Source: Enterobacter sp. R1(2018)
GTDB taxonomy: Bacteria; Pseudomonadota; Gammaproteobacteria; Enterobacterales; Enterobacteriaceae
DNA length: 43,253 nt
Reading direction: 5' to 3'
Assembly (NCBI RefSeq): GCF_003628475.1
Contig: NZ_RCAA01000033.1
Coordinates: 12,556-55,808 of the forward strand
Every line of letters begins with the position of its first letter. The first letter of the stretch is position 1. The notes under the pieces were generated by a model. It saw only the letters and a list, made by a program, of their open reading frames with translations. It had not been told where the DNA came from and made no database searches. The position numbers were made by a program, and so were the translations under genes. This document shows, piece by piece, positions 25,744 to 35,742 of the stretch.

Positions 25744-28407
25744 TTATGCCAGACGCGGGTTGACTTTATCTGCATCGATATTGAATTTAGCGATAGCTTC
25801 AGCCACCACTTTCTTATCGATTTCGCCACGTTTAGCCAGTTCGCCCAGCGCGGCCACTACCACATAGGAAGAGTCAACTTCGAAGTGGTGACGCAGGTTT
25901 TCGCGGCTGTCTGAACGACCGAAGCCATCAGTGCCCAGTACGCGGTAGTCGCTTGCCGGGATGAAGTTACGGATCTGCTCAGCGAACAGTTTCATATAGT
26001 CAGTAGACGCCACCGCCGGCGCATCGCTCAGGATCTGAGCAACGTACGGTACGCGTGGTTCTTCAGTTGGGTGCAGCATGTTCCAGCGCTCACAGTCCTG
26101 ACCGTCACGAGCCAGTTCGGTGAAGGAAGTTACGCTGAATACATCGGAACCTACGCCGTAGTCTTTCGCGAGGATCTGAGCCGCTTCACGCACGTGACGC
26201 AGGATAGAACCGGAGCCCATCAGCTGAACTTTACCTTTGCTGCCTTCTACGGTTTCCAGCCTGTAGATACCTTTACGGATACCTTCTTCCGCACCCTGCG
26301 GCATCGCAGGCATGTGGTAGTTTTCATTCAGCGTGGTGATGTAGTAGTAAATGTTCTCCTGCGCTTCACCGTACATACGCTCCAGACCATCATGCATGAT
26401 GACAGCCACTTCGTAAGCGTAAGCCGGGTCGTAAGAGATACAGTTAGGGATAGTCAGAGACTGAATATGGCTGTGGCCATCTTCGTGCTGCAGACCTTCA
26501 CCGTTGAGCGTAGTACGACCGGAAGTCCCGCCGATCAGGAAGCCACGCGCCTGCTGGTCACCCGCCGCCCAGCACAGGTCGCCGATACGCTGGAAACCGA
26601 ACATGGAGTAGTAGATGTAGAACGGGATCATCGGCAGGTTATTGGTGCTGTAAGACGTCGCAGCCGCCAGCCAGGAGGAACCTGCGCCCAGCTCGTTGAT
26701 GCCTTCCTGCAGGATCTGACCTTTCTCGTCTTCTTTGTAGTAAGCAACCTGCTCACGGTCCTGCGGGGTATACTGCTGGCCGTTCGGGCTGTAAATACCA
26801 ATCTGACGGAACAGGCCTTCCATACCGAAAGTACGCGCTTCGTCGGCGATGATTGGAACCAGACGGTCTTTGATAGACGGGTTCTTCAGCATCACGTTCA
26901 GGGCGCGAACGAAAGCGATAGTGGTGGAGATTTCTTTGTTTTGCTCTTCCAGCAGCTGACCGAAATCTTCAAGCTTAGGCAGCTCGAGTTTTTCAGTGAA
27001 CTTAGGCAGACGGGACGGCAGGTAGCCGTTCAGCTTCTGGCGCTGGCCGTGCAGGTAGTTGTACTCTTCGCTGCCTTCTTCGAACTTAACATACGGCAGT
27101 TTTTCGATATCGGCATCGGCAACAGGCACGTTGAAACGGTCGCGTACGTAACGCACGCCGTCCATGTTCATTTTCTTAACCTGGTGAGCGATGTTTTTAC
27201 CTTCGGCGGTGTCACCCATGCCATAACCTTTAATGGTATGGGCCAGGATAACTGTCGCTTTGCCTTTGGTTTCCTGTGCTTTTTTCAGCGCAGCGTAGAC
27301 TTTCTTCGGATCGTGGCCGCCGCGGTTCAGGGCCCAGATCTGATCGTCGGTCCAGTCGGCAACCAGGGCGGCAGTTTCCGGATATTTACCGAAGAAGTGC
27401 TCGCGCACGTAGGCGCCGTTTTTAGATTTGAAGGTCTGATAGTCGCCGTCAACGGTTTCGTTCATCAGCTGAATCAGTTTACCGCTGGTATCTTTACGCA
27501 GCAGCTCGTCCCAACGGGAACCCCACATCACTTTGATAACGTTCCAGCCGGCGCCCGCGAAGATGCCTTCCAGTTCGTTAATGATTTTGCCGTTGCCGGT
27601 TACCGGGCCATCCAGACGCTGCAGGTTGCAGTTGATGATGAAGCACAGGTTATCCAGTTTTTCACGGGTAGCGATGGTGATTGCGCCTTTGGATTCCGGC
27701 TCATCCATCTCGCCGTCGCCGAGGAACGCGTAAACGCGCTGCGCTGAGGTGTCTTTCAGACCACGGTGTTCCAGGTATTTCTGGAATTTAGCCTGATAAA
27801 TCGCGCCGATTGGGCCCAGACCCATAGATACGGTCGGGAACTGCCAGAATTCCGGCATCAGTTTCGGGTGCGGATAAGAAGAAAGACCGTTACCGTGAAC
27901 TTCCTGACGGAAGTTGTTCATCTGCTCTTCGGTCAGACGGCCTTCGAGGAAGGCACGCGCGTACACGCCCGGAGAGATGTGGCCCTGGAAGTACACCAGA
28001 TCGCCGCCGTCTTTCTCTGTGCGCGCACGGAAGAAGTGGTTGAAGCACACATCATAAACGGTTGCGGAAGACTGGAAAGAAGCCATGTGGCCGCCCAGCT
28101 CGAGGTCTTTTTTAGACGCACGCAGCACGGTCATGATGGCGTTCCAGCGGATAGCAGAACGAATACGGCGCTCCAGCTCCAGATTGCCCGGGTATTCCGG
28201 CTCATCTTCAACGGCAATAGTGTTTACGTAGTTGGCTACACCTGTACCAGCAGCTACTTTAACGCCGCCTTTGCGGGCTTCGGCCAGCAGCTGGTCGATG
28301 AGATACTGAGCACGCTCAACACCTTCTTCACGGATGACCGATTCGATCGCCTGTTGCCAGTCGCGAGTTTCGATCGGATCCACGTCATTTGGGAAACGTT
28401 CTGACAT
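25744..28407 (-). CDS. aceE: Pyruvate dehydrogenase E1 component
   Basis: AceE is the thiamin diphosphate-dependent decarboxylase that feeds acetyl groups to AceF. The homodimeric-type E1 has 887 residues, as in E. coli. The ThDP motif is visible as GDGEMDEPESKGAITIATRE followed by NCN. The N-terminal segment SERFPNDVDPIETRDWQQA is the AceF-binding part, and the loop around SHIQSLTIPNC is typical. The ATG at 28407 is preceded by AGGAATACCACCC. A leader of about 140 bp with a large hairpin and a 13-codon reading frame separates it from pdhR. Confidence 0.97.
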   Translation of the reverse strand: MSERFPNDVDPIETRDWQQAIESVIREEGVERAQYLIDQLLAEARKGGVKVAAGTGVANYVNTIAVEDEPEYPGNLELERRIRSAIRWNAIMTVLRASKKDLELGGHMASFQSSATVYDVCFNHFFRARTEKDGGDLVYFQGHISPGVYARAFLEGRLTEEQMNNFRQEVHGNGLSSYPHPKLMPEFWQFPTVSMGLGPIGAIYQAKFQKYLEHRGLKDTSAQRVYAFLGDGEMDEPESKGAITIATREKLDNLCFIINCNLQRLDGPVTGNGKIINELEGIFAGAGWNVIKVMWGSRWDELLRKDTSGKLIQLMNETVDGDYQTFKSKNGAYVREHFFGKYPETAALVADWTDDQIWALNRGGHDPKKVYAALKKAQETKGKATVILAHTIKGYGMGDTAEGKNIAHQVKKMNMDGVRYVRDRFNVPVADADIEKLPYVKFEEGSEEYNYLHGQRQKLNGYLPSRLPKFTEKLELPKLEDFGQLLEEQNKEISTTIAFVRALNVMLKNPSIKDRLVPIIADEARTFGMEGLFRQIGIYSPNGQQYTPQDREQVAYYKEDEKGQILQEGINELGAGSSWLAAATSYSTNNLPMIPFYIYYSMFGFQRIGDLCWAAGDQQARGFLIGGTSGRTTLNGEGLQHEDGHSHIQSLTIPNCISYDPAYAYEVAVIMHDGLERMYGEAQENIYYYITTLNENYHMPAMPQGAEEGIRKGIYRLETVEGSKGKVQLMGSGSILRHVREAAQILAKDYGVGSDVFSVTSFTELARDGQDCERWNMLHPTEEPRVPYVAQILSDAPAVASTDYMKLFAEQIRNFIPASDYRVLGTDGFGRSDSRENLRHHFEVDSSYVVVAALGELAKRGEIDKKVVAEAIAKFNIDADKVNPRLA

Positions 28408-28419
28408 GGGTGGTATTCC

Positions 28420-28461
28420 TTATCTGTGTCTAATACGTTGATTATCTGGAACCTGTCCCAT
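28420..28461 (-). CDS. Candidate 13-residue leader peptide upstream of aceE
   Basis: On the minus strand AAGGAAAG (28473-28466) lies 4 nt before an ATG at 28461 that opens 13 codons (MGQVPDNQRIRHR) ending in TAA at 28420. Twelve bases then separate it from the aceE ATG. The Shine-Dalgarno lies in the loop of a long hairpin and the first codons lie in its 3' arm. This layout suggests translational coupling or leader control of aceE. I recall a similar sequence in E. coli but cannot verify it here. Confidence 0.35.
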   Translation of the reverse strand: MGQVPDNQRIRHR

Positions 28462-28497
28462 TGTGCTTTCCTTGAAAAAACACAATAAGACAGGTTC
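28449..28497 (-). promoter_or_regulatory. Long leader hairpin between pdhR and aceE
   Basis: On the minus strand GAACCTGTC (28497-28489) and GACAGGTTC (28457-28449) pair perfectly. Inside, ATTGTG and CACAAT pair again across a 2-by-2 mismatch. The apical loop (TTTTTTCAAGGAAAG) exposes a ribosome binding site. There is no T-run after the stem, so it is not a simple terminator. Confidence 0.65.
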
Positions 28498-28549
28498 TGC
28501 GTTTAGTTGCCGCGCTCTAAATTTGGCGCTTGCGAGCCTGAAACTGGCT

Positions 28550-29314
28550 CTATTCCTTTCGTTGCTGTAAGCGCCGCAGAGATCGTTCACGACGGCTCTG
28601 TTCGCGGCTGCGATCCAGCAATATTTCCTCGATAAATGCCAGGTGACGATGCGACGCTTCACGCGCCTGCTCCGGCTGGCGAGCCATAATCGCCGCAAAA
28701 ATGCTGGCGCGATGGCTGCTCACTTGCGCCAGCATTTCGCGACGCGCGTAGAGCAATTCAAAATTCTGGCGAACGTTTTGTTCAAGCATGGGTTCCATGC
28801 AGCGCAACAAGTGTAGTAGCACAACGTTATGTGCGGCTTCAGTCACTGCGATTTGATACTGCATAACGGCGTCGGATTCGGCATCCAGATCGCCGGACTC
28901 CTGCGCCCGCTCGATAGCGACGTGGCAGTCGCTAATGCGTTTGAGATCTTCGTCAGTACCGCGCAATGCGGCGTAATACGCGCCGATCCCTTCCAGAGCA
29001 TGGCGGGTTTCAAGCAGGTCAAACTGGGATTCAGGATGGTCAGACAGCAGTTCTACAAGCGGGTCGCTTAAGCTCTGCCAGAGGCTGTTTTGGACAAAAG
29101 TGCCACCGCCTTGTCGACGAAGCAGTAATCCTTTTGCTTCGAGACGCTGTATGGCCTCGCGCAGGGAAGGACGAGAAACGTCAAACTGACGCGCCAGTTC
29201 ACGCTCGGGTGGGAGTTTTTCGCCGGGACGCAAGGTTCCCTCAAGGATAAGAAACTCCAACTGCTGCTCAATCACATCGGATAATTTAGGTTGGCGAATT
29301 TTGCTGTAGGCCAT
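28550..29314 (-). CDS. pdhR: Pyruvate-sensing repressor PdhR (GntR family)
   Basis: PdhR represses its own operon, and respiratory genes such as ndh and cyoA, until pyruvate binds. The 254 residues match E. coli. The N-terminal winged helix-turn-helix (about residues 9-72) includes [25 protein letters not shown] and the wing RQGGGTFV. The FadR-type C-terminal domain binds the effector. A perfect PdhR operator lies 32 bp upstream, showing autoregulation. pdhR is the first gene of the pdhR-aceE-aceF-lpd operon. Confidence 0.97.
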   Translation of the reverse strand: MAYSKIRQPKLSDVIEQQLEFLILEGTLRPGEKLPPERELARQFDVSRPSLREAIQRLEAKGLLLRRQGGGTFVQNSLWQSLSDPLVELLSDHPESQFDLLETRHALEGIGAYYAALRGTDEDLKRISDCHVAIERAQESGDLDAESDAVMQYQIAVTEAAHNVVLLHLLRCMEPMLEQNVRQNFELLYARREMLAQVSSHRASIFAAIMARQPEQAREASHRHLAFIEEILLDRSREQSRRERSLRRLQQRKE

Positions 29315-29345
29315 TCTTCCCTTTCTCTGCCATTAGCCCGGAGTC

Positions 29346-29362
29346 AATTGGTATGACCAATT
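29346..29362. promoter_or_regulatory. PdhR operator
   Basis: AATTGGTATGACCAATT is a perfect 17-bp palindrome (7-bp arms, ATG centre) that matches the PdhR consensus AATTGGTnnnACCAATT. It lies between the likely pdhR promoter and the pdhR ATG. On the minus strand a TATGAA lies just upstream, so the operator would cover the transcription start. Confidence 0.93.
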
Positions 29363-29865
29363 TCATATTCGTGACGCTAAAGTAACAAAGTATTCACCTT
29401 CTGTCCATATTGGTTTTGATTGAAATCAGTAAAGCCGGCACTTTTTAACAAGATTACAGAAACGACATTTCAATTATGTAACCTTGCACAAATCTTGCGT
29501 TTACCCCGAAAGGGGCAGGTTTAACTTTTATGAAACAGCACACGGTTCCTTTTTTTACAAAATGAACCGATTCAGCTTGTTAAAGGATGAATATAAATTC
29601 ACGGATGGCGCTTAATAGCGGAATTAAATTTAAGTTAATAAACAGAAGCTTTATTTATTGCTGCTCTCTTTTTATCCAACTCGTCACGGCGTTAAAAGAA
29701 AGCAGGTGCAAACGCTGGCGCTTACCACTATTCTTGGCGCTGCGGTAGTCCACAACGCAAAATACTGGAATTAACAACCGTAAAAGAAAGACTACACCTT
29801 ACGGAATTACAAAATTACACACGCGTGACGCGCGTATAAAAACAACCAAATCACGAGGTTTAACG
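29363..29865. other. Long pdhR-aroP intergenic region
   Basis: About 500 bp lie between the divergent genes. The right part is the aroP leader: the ATG at 29866 has GAGGT upstream. A short CCCC-GAAA-GGGG hairpin lies near 29504-29515. I saw no clear TyrR box (TGTAAA-N6-TTTACA), although aroP is TyrR-controlled in E. coli. A 53-codon frame at 29587-29748 is listed separately. Confidence 0.5.
29587..29748 (+). CDS. Doubtful 53-residue reading frame upstream of aroP
   Basis: An ATG at 29587 opens 53 codons (starting MNINSRMALNSGIKF, with Cys-Cys and hydrophobic residues in the middle) and ends at TAG 29748. AAAGG directly abuts the ATG, which is too close for normal initiation. The amino acid composition is not typical of a conserved protein. 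Kept only as a candidate in an unexplained stretch. Confidence 0.12.
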   Translation: MNINSRMALNSGIKFKLINRSFIYCCSLFIQLVTALKESRCKRWRLPLFLALR

Positions 29866-31239
29866 ATGGATGGTCAACAGCAAGGCGGCGACACGCTAAA
29901 GCGCGGCCTTAAAAACCGCCATATTCAGCTTATCGCGCTGGGTGGAGCTATCGGGACGGGCCTGTTTCTGGGCAGTGCCTCCGTTATCCAGTCTGCGGGT
30001 CCGGGCATTATTCTCGGCTACGCTATCGCCGGCTTTATCGCCTTTTTAATTATGCGTCAGCTGGGCGAAATGGTTGTTGAAGAACCGGTCGCCGGTTCAT
30101 TTAGCCATTTTGCTTATAAATACTGGGGCGGGTTTGCCGGCTTCGCGTCCGGCTGGAATTACTGGGTACTTTATGTGCTGGTGGCGATGGCGGAACTGAC
30201 CGCCGTCGGGAAATACGTGCAGTTCTGGTGGCCTGAAATCCCGACATGGGCTTCCGCAGCCGCCTTCTTTGTGCTGATCAACGCCATCAACCTTACCAAC
30301 GTCAAAGTGTTCGGCGAGATGGAATTCTGGTTCGCCATCATCAAGGTCGTTGCCGTTGTGGCCATGATCCTGTTCGGCGGCTGGCTGCTGTTTAGCGATA
30401 GCGCAGGCCCGCAGGCTACGGTGCGCAACCTTTGGGAACAGGGCGGATTCCTGCCGCACGGTATGACGGGGCTGGTCATGATGATGGCGATCATCCTGTT
30501 CTCATTCGGCGGCCTCGAACTGGTAGGGATTACCGCCGCTGAAGCGGATAACCCGGAGATCAGTATTCCTAAAGCTACCAATCAGGTTATCTACCGCATC
30601 CTGATCTTCTATGTGGGTTCACTGGCGGTTTTACTTTCGCTGATGCCGTGGACGCGCGTCACCGCTGATACCAGCCCGTTCGTGCTGATTTTCCATGAGC
30701 TGGGCGATTCTTTAGTCGCCAACGCGCTGAATATCGTGATCCTGACGGCCGCTCTGTCGGTCTATAACAGCTGCGTTTACTGTAACAGCCGCATGCTGTT
30801 CGGTCTGGCTCAGCAAGGCAATGCGCCTAAAGCCCTGCTGAAGGTAGACAGACGCGGCGTTCCGGTGACCACTATCCTGGTGTCCGCTATCGCTACAGCG
30901 CTGTGCGTGTTGATCAACTACCTGATGCCGGGGGAAGCCTTTGGCCTGCTGATGGCGCTGGTGGTTTCCGCGCTGGTGATTAACTGGGCTATGATCAGCC
31001 TTGCCCATATTAAATTCCGTCGTAAGAAAGATCTGCAGGGCGTGAAAACCCGCTTCCCGGCGCTCTTCTATCCGCTGGGTAACTGGATCTGCCTGATCTT
31101 TATGGCGGGGATTCTGGTGATTATGGCGATTACGCCGGGTATGGCGATTTCCGTATGGTTAATCCCGGTTTGGGTGCTGATCCTGGGTATCGGTTACTGG
31201 ATTAAAACGCAGCGCAGCGGCAAAACCGTTAAAGCCTGA
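29866..31239 (+). CDS. aroP: Aromatic amino acid permease AroP
   Basis: AroP is the general inner membrane proton symporter for Phe, Tyr and Trp, of the APC superfamily. The 457 residues match E. coli AroP and contain about twelve hydrophobic helices. Family signatures include LIALGGAIGTGLFLGSA in helix 1, GEMVVEEPVAGSFSHFAYKY and GGLELVGITAAEADNPE. It is close to PheP in sequence; position next to pdhR and ampE supports AroP. It is likely TyrR-regulated as in E. coli, although no clear box was seen. It converges with ampE at a shared terminator. Confidence 0.95.
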   Translation: MDGQQQGGDTLKRGLKNRHIQLIALGGAIGTGLFLGSASVIQSAGPGIILGYAIAGFIAFLIMRQLGEMVVEEPVAGSFSHFAYKYWGGFAGFASGWNYWVLYVLVAMAELTAVGKYVQFWWPEIPTWASAAAFFVLINAINLTNVKVFGEMEFWFAIIKVVAVVAMILFGGWLLFSDSAGPQATVRNLWEQGGFLPHGMTGLVMMMAIILFSFGGLELVGITAAEADNPEISIPKATNQVIYRILIFYVGSLAVLLSLMPWTRVTADTSPFVLIFHELGDSLVANALNIVILTAALSVYNSCVYCNSRMLFGLAQQGNAPKALLKVDRRGVPVTTILVSAIATALCVLINYLMPGEAFGLLMALVVSALVINWAMISLAHIKFRRKKDLQGVKTRFPALFYPLGNWICLIFMAGILVIMAITPGMAISVWLIPVWVLILGIGYWIKTQRSGKTVKA

Positions 31240-31255
31240 TACCTTTAGCTGCAAC

Positions 31256-31288
31256 AAAAACGCCCCGTTTAATAGACGGGGCGTTTTG
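31256..31288 (+). terminator. Bidirectional terminator between aroP and ampE
   Basis: AAAACGCCCCGT at 31257-31268 pairs with ACGGGGCGTTTT at 31276-31287, a perfect 12-bp stem over a 7-nt loop. A- and T-rich flanks let it work in both directions. Confidence 0.93.
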
Positions 31289-31308
31289 CTATCTGCCTTC
31301 CTGCTACG

Positions 31309-32163
31309 CTAAACCAGCGTGCCGTAAATCGTCAGTAACGCTACCACAACCACAATCACCAGCGACGTTTTCTTGGCCATAGAAACCGCCGCTTTTGGCG
31401 TTTTAACCTTATCGTGATGCGGCTCGCGGGCCAGCGAATATTGCGCAAGCTGGGTCAGCACCTGATACTGCGAGGTATGACGGTCTGCAAGGGAAGCAAA
31501 CCATGCCGGCAGCGCTCTTTCGCCGTGCCCGAGCAGGGCGTAAGCCACGCCAACCAGGCGCACCGGTATCCAGTCGAGCACGTGCAAAATGGCATCGATG
31601 CCTGAAAGCAGGCGCTGATGCGGCGTATGGTGCCGGGCAAGCCAGGTCTGCCAGGCGCGCAGGAAAGCATATCCCGCAAGCGTGACCGGCCCCCACAATC
31701 CCCCGACGATAAACCAGAAAATCGGAGCGAGATAGAAACGGAAGTTAATCCACAGCAGCGCGTTTTGTAACTCTTTGAGATATTCGCGCTCATCGCAGTC
31801 AGGCGGTACGCCGTGGATTAGCGTCAGCTCGTTAGCCATCGCATCGCGCGCGTGCAGATCGTCGCGGCTGGCGGCCTGCAAATAGGCGTGATAGTGCAGC
31901 CGCACCTGCCCTGCGCCGATACACAGCACGCCAAGCGCAATCCAGAACACCAGCAGCGGGATGTTAAAGAACAATCCTTGCAACGCGCGTACGCAAAGGA
32001 AAACGACCAGCATGCACAGCGCCGTCATTAAAATCGTGCGCAGCATGGAGAAATGTTTTACCCGCCGGAAGACGACTTCCAGACGATGATCCAGCTGCCA
32101 GTGCTCCCCCATCTTAAACAGCCGTTCCCAGAGGGTGACCAGCAAGAGTGTAAAAAGCGTCAT
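31309..32163 (-). CDS. ampE: Inner membrane protein AmpE (beta-lactamase induction locus)
   Basis: AmpE is an integral membrane protein co-expressed with AmpD. The 284 residues match E. coli. Predicted membrane segments lie near the N-terminus ([13 protein letters not shown]), at about 40-80 ([14 protein letters not shown] and [16 protein letters not shown]), around 140-165 ([23 protein letters not shown]) and at the C-terminus ([18 protein letters not shown]). Its biochemical role remains unclear; it has been proposed to be a sensory or signalling partner of AmpD. The start overlaps the ampD stop (ATGA). Confidence 0.95.
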   Translation of the reverse strand: MTLFTLLLVTLWERLFKMGEHWQLDHRLEVVFRRVKHFSMLRTILMTALCMLVVFLCVRALQGLFFNIPLLVFWIALGVLCIGAGQVRLHYHAYLQAASRDDLHARDAMANELTLIHGVPPDCDEREYLKELQNALLWINFRFYLAPIFWFIVGGLWGPVTLAGYAFLRAWQTWLARHHTPHQRLLSGIDAILHVLDWIPVRLVGVAYALLGHGERALPAWFASLADRHTSQYQVLTQLAQYSLAREPHHDKVKTPKAAVSMAKKTSLVIVVVVALLTIYGTLV

Positions 32164-32723
32164 GTCATCTCCTTATTCGACGTTGCTTCCACCGACTGGC
32201 GAAAACGCGCCCAGTCAAAAGAAGGTCCGGGATCGGTTTTGCGCACGGGGGCGATATCGCAATGGCCCGTCATATGATGGGCAATGGAAGGATAGTGCTT
32301 AATTAACAAGCAGGTAAGCAAGGTCAGCTGCTGATATTGCTCGTCAGTGTAGGGCAAGGTATCGGTACCTTCCAGCTCTATACCGATGGAAAAATCGTTG
32401 CAGCGCTCTCGCCCTTGATAAACCGAGACGCCCGCATGCCAGGCGCGTTTATCAAAAGGCACGTACTGCACAATTTCGCCGTCGCGACGAATCAGGCAGT
32501 GGGCGGAAACCCGCAAATGGGCGATGTCGGCAAAATAGGGATGAGCGTCGGGATCAAGCCGGCCGGTAAATAATGCATCAATCCAGGGACCGCCAAATTC
32601 TCCCGGCGGCAGGCTGATATTATGCACCACTAATAAAGAAGGGGTTTCGTCTTCCGGTCGGCAATCAAAATGGGGGGAAGGGACATGTTTTACACCCGCC
32701 AGCCAGCCGTCTACAAGCCGCAT
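32160..32723 (-). CDS. ampD: 1,6-anhydro-N-acetylmuramyl-L-alanine amidase AmpD
   Basis: AmpD cleaves the peptide from anhydro-muropeptides in cell wall recycling; its loss derepresses AmpC beta-lactamase where ampR-ampC exists. The 187 residues are slightly longer than E. coli's 183. The zinc ligands His34 (VVHNIS), His154 (TGHCDI) and Asp164 (KTDPG) and the catalytic Glu116 (GIELEG) are all in the expected positions. GAGGAG precedes the ATG at 32723. No ampC or ampR lies in this window. Confidence 0.97.
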   Translation of the reverse strand: MRLVDGWLAGVKHVPSPHFDCRPEDETPSLLVVHNISLPPGEFGGPWIDALFTGRLDPDAHPYFADIAHLRVSAHCLIRRDGEIVQYVPFDKRAWHAGVSVYQGRERCNDFSIGIELEGTDTLPYTDEQYQQLTLLTCLLIKHYPSIAHHMTGHCDIAPVRKTDPGPSFDWARFRQSVEATSNKEMT

Positions 32724-32789
32724 GCGTGGTACTCCTCAGTAGTGGTACTTGACGTCGCATCAGAGTAGCATGTTTCGACCTTAACTTAG

Positions 32790-33698
<909 letters not shown>

Positions 33699-33710
33699 AT
33701 CGTTCTCTGA

Positions 33711-33736
33711 AGATGGGTCGGCCGGCCCATCTTTTC
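33711..33736 (+). terminator. Terminator after nadC
   Basis: AGATGGG at 33711-33717 pairs with CCCATCT at 33726-33732 across a GC-rich centre (TCGGCCGG) that can extend the stem, followed by TTTTCT. It separates nadC from the pilin genes. Confidence 0.8.
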
Positions 33737-33886
33737 TACGCTTTTACGCAGCGCCTCGCACTATCGCTGTCTGATTTTGCAAGCGCGTTAAAAATCCTGG
33801 AAAGCATCTTCCTGAGTAAACTTTTGCTTCTCGCAAGCCTTAATTGCGCCTGACAAAGTAGCGTCACTTTCATTAAGGAGTGACCT

Positions 33887-34354
33887 ATGAACAAGCATAA
33901 GCAAAAAGGATTTACCCTCATTGAGCTGATGGTGGTGATTGGCATCATTGCGATTCTGAGCGCTATCGGCATTCCAGCCTATCAAAACTATCTGCGCAAA
34001 GCGGCTCTCACCGATATGCTGCAAACCTTTGTCCCCTACCGGACGGCCGTTGAGCTGTGCGCCATAGACAAAGGCGAAGTAACGGCCTGCGGCGCGGGCA
34101 GTAATGGCATTCCTTCCGCGAAAACTACGCGTTACATCAGCAGCATGAAAGTTGAGAAAGGCGTTATCACCCTTAGCGGCCAGGAGACGCTAAAAGGATT
34201 AAGCGTGACGTTAACGCCGATATGGAAAGACGCGGAAGGCGTTACGGGCTGGAAACGCAGCTGTAATATCGCCGAAGACGGCTCTCTTAAGCAGGCATGT
34301 GAAGAAGTATTCCGCTTTGAGAGTGAAACGGCTAACGAGGCTGCGGGAGGATAA
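33887..34354 (+). CDS. ppdD: Type IV major prepilin PpdD
   Basis: This 155-residue prepilin resembles E. coli PpdD (146). The short basic leader MNKHKQKG is followed by the prepilin peptidase site Gly8-Phe9 and the N-methylated helix FTLIELMVVIGIIAILSAIG, with Glu at mature position 5. The long N-terminal helix continues with PAYQNYLRKAALTDML. Two cysteine pairs in the C-terminal half could form disulfides (CAIDKGEVTAC; CNIAEDGSLKQAC). AAGGAG at 33874-33879 is the ribosome binding site. hofB follows after 2 bp. The processing peptidase is not encoded in this window. Confidence 0.95.
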   Translation: MNKHKQKGFTLIELMVVIGIIAILSAIGIPAYQNYLRKAALTDMLQTFVPYRTAVELCAIDKGEVTACGAGSNGIPSAKTTRYISSMKVEKGVITLSGQETLKGLSVTLTPIWKDAEGVTGWKRSCNIAEDGSLKQACEEVFRFESETANEAAGG

Positions 34355-34356
34355 TC

Positions 34357-35742
34357 ATGTCCAGTCGTCAACAGCTTCTCTCCCTGTGCGCCCGGTATAA
34401 TGCCGTGCTGCTTGACGAAGAGGCGCACAGGCTGCGCATTGCCGTAGCCCCTGACCCACCGATGCAGCTGTTCGAATCATTACGTTTCATCAGTGACAAA
34501 CATGTCGATGTCGAATTCTGGCCCGCGGAACGTTTGGAAAAGGCCCGACATATCCCTGCCTCTGCGGAGGCTGAAGAGGTGGAGGAAAAGGGAGTCTCGG
34601 TTGTCACCCTGCTGAATGAAACCCTGCAAAAAGCCATACGGCTACGGGCATCAGATATCCATTTCGAACCCACGGAGGAAAATTACAGGATCAGGTTACG
34701 TATCGACGGCGTGCTGCAACAGCAGCCTCTGCTTCCCACTGGCCTTGCGGCCCCGCTAACCGCGCGGCTAAAAGTGCTAGGCAACCTTGATATTGCGGAG
34801 CGTCGCCTGCCGCAGGACGGGCAAATGGATGTGGATGCCGGCAGTTGGAAAGCCTCCTTCAGAATATCCACCCTTCCCGTTCGACACGGAGAAAAAGTGG
34901 TTCTGCGCCTGCTTCAGCAAACGAAACATCCGCTGCAGCTGGCCGCGCTGGGAATGTCCACAAAAGAAAGCGCTCTTTTTCAGCTGGCGCTGGCGCATCC
35001 ACAGGGCATGATTCTGGTTACCGGGCCAACGGGCAGCGGCAAAACCCTCACCCTATATAGCGCGTTAAACGCTTTAAATAAAACGGGTACTAACCTGTGC
35101 AGCGTAGAAGATCCGATTGAAATACCTCTGCCGGGTCTGAATCAGACTCAGGTGAATATCAAAGCGGGCCTGACCTTTCAGCACATACTACGCGCCCTGC
35201 TGCGCCAGGATCCCGACGTGATCATGGTTGGGGAAATCAGGGATGGCGAAACAGCGGAGATAGCCATAAAAGCAGCGCAAACCGGGCATCTGGTGCTGTC
35301 CACGCTGCATACTAACTCAACCATTGAGACGGTTATTCGTCTGGAGCAAATGGGCATCGCCCGCTGGATGCTGGCTTCTGCGATTCAGATGGTGGTGGCG
35401 CAACGCCTGGTGCGCAAGCTTTGTATCCACTGTAAAAAGCAAAAAGCCGAGGCCATTACTTTGCCGGACAGGCTTTGGCCGGGCCCGCTACCGGACTGGC
35501 AGCCTGTCGGCTGCGAACGTTGCTACGGCGGCTTTTATGGCCGTACAGCGTTATTTGAAATCCTCCCTGTCGATACTACTTTGCGTATGGCAATCGCCAG
35601 GGGAGCCGACGCCGGCGATATTGAAGCGATTGCCCGCAAACAGGGCATGATCACGCTTTTCGAAGGAGGCTGTCTGGCCGTATCGCAAGGCCTGACAACG
35701 CTTGCAGAGATTTATCGCGTGCTGGGCGTTCCCCATGGCTAA
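34357..35742 (+). CDS. hofB: Type IV pilus/type II secretion assembly ATPase HofB (GspE/PilB family)
   Basis: HofB is the putative pilus assembly ATPase, 461 residues as in E. coli. The catalytic core is complete: ASDIHFEP near residue 100, Walker A GPTGSGKT at about 223-230, the Asp box EDPIEIPLPGLNQ, Walker B VIMVGEIRDGETAEIA, and the His box TGHLVLSTLHTN. A four-cysteine zinc site (LCIHC and GCERC) lies near residues 360-390. The N-terminal regulatory domain is shorter than in PilB, as is normal for this enterobacterial branch. GGAGG of the ppdD end serves as ribosome binding site. It overlaps hofC by 8 bp. Confidence 0.95.
   Translation: MSSRQQLLSLCARYNAVLLDEEAHRLRIAVAPDPPMQLFESLRFISDKHVDVEFWPAERLEKARHIPASAEAEEVEEKGVSVVTLLNETLQKAIRLRASDIHFEPTEENYRIRLRIDGVLQQQPLLPTGLAAPLTARLKVLGNLDIAERRLPQDGQMDVDAGSWKASFRISTLPVRHGEKVVLRLLQQTKHPLQLAALGMSTKESALFQLALAHPQGMILVTGPTGSGKTLTLYSALNALNKTGTNLCSVEDPIEIPLPGLNQTQVNIKAGLTFQHILRALLRQDPDVIMVGEIRDGETAEIAIKAAQTGHLVLSTLHTNSTIETVIRLEQMGIARWMLASAIQMVVAQRLVRKLCIHCKKQKAEAITLPDRLWPGPLPDWQPVGCERCYGGFYGRTALFEILPVDTTLRMAIARGADAGDIEAIARKQGMITLFEGGCLAVSQGLTTLAEIYRVLGVPHG

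Noticed and set aside
26071-27747. Long open frame (558 codons) antisense to aceE
   Set aside because: It is the complement of a strongly conserved, codon-biased gene. It has no ribosome binding site or family resemblance, and such shadows are common in GC-rich-third-position genes.
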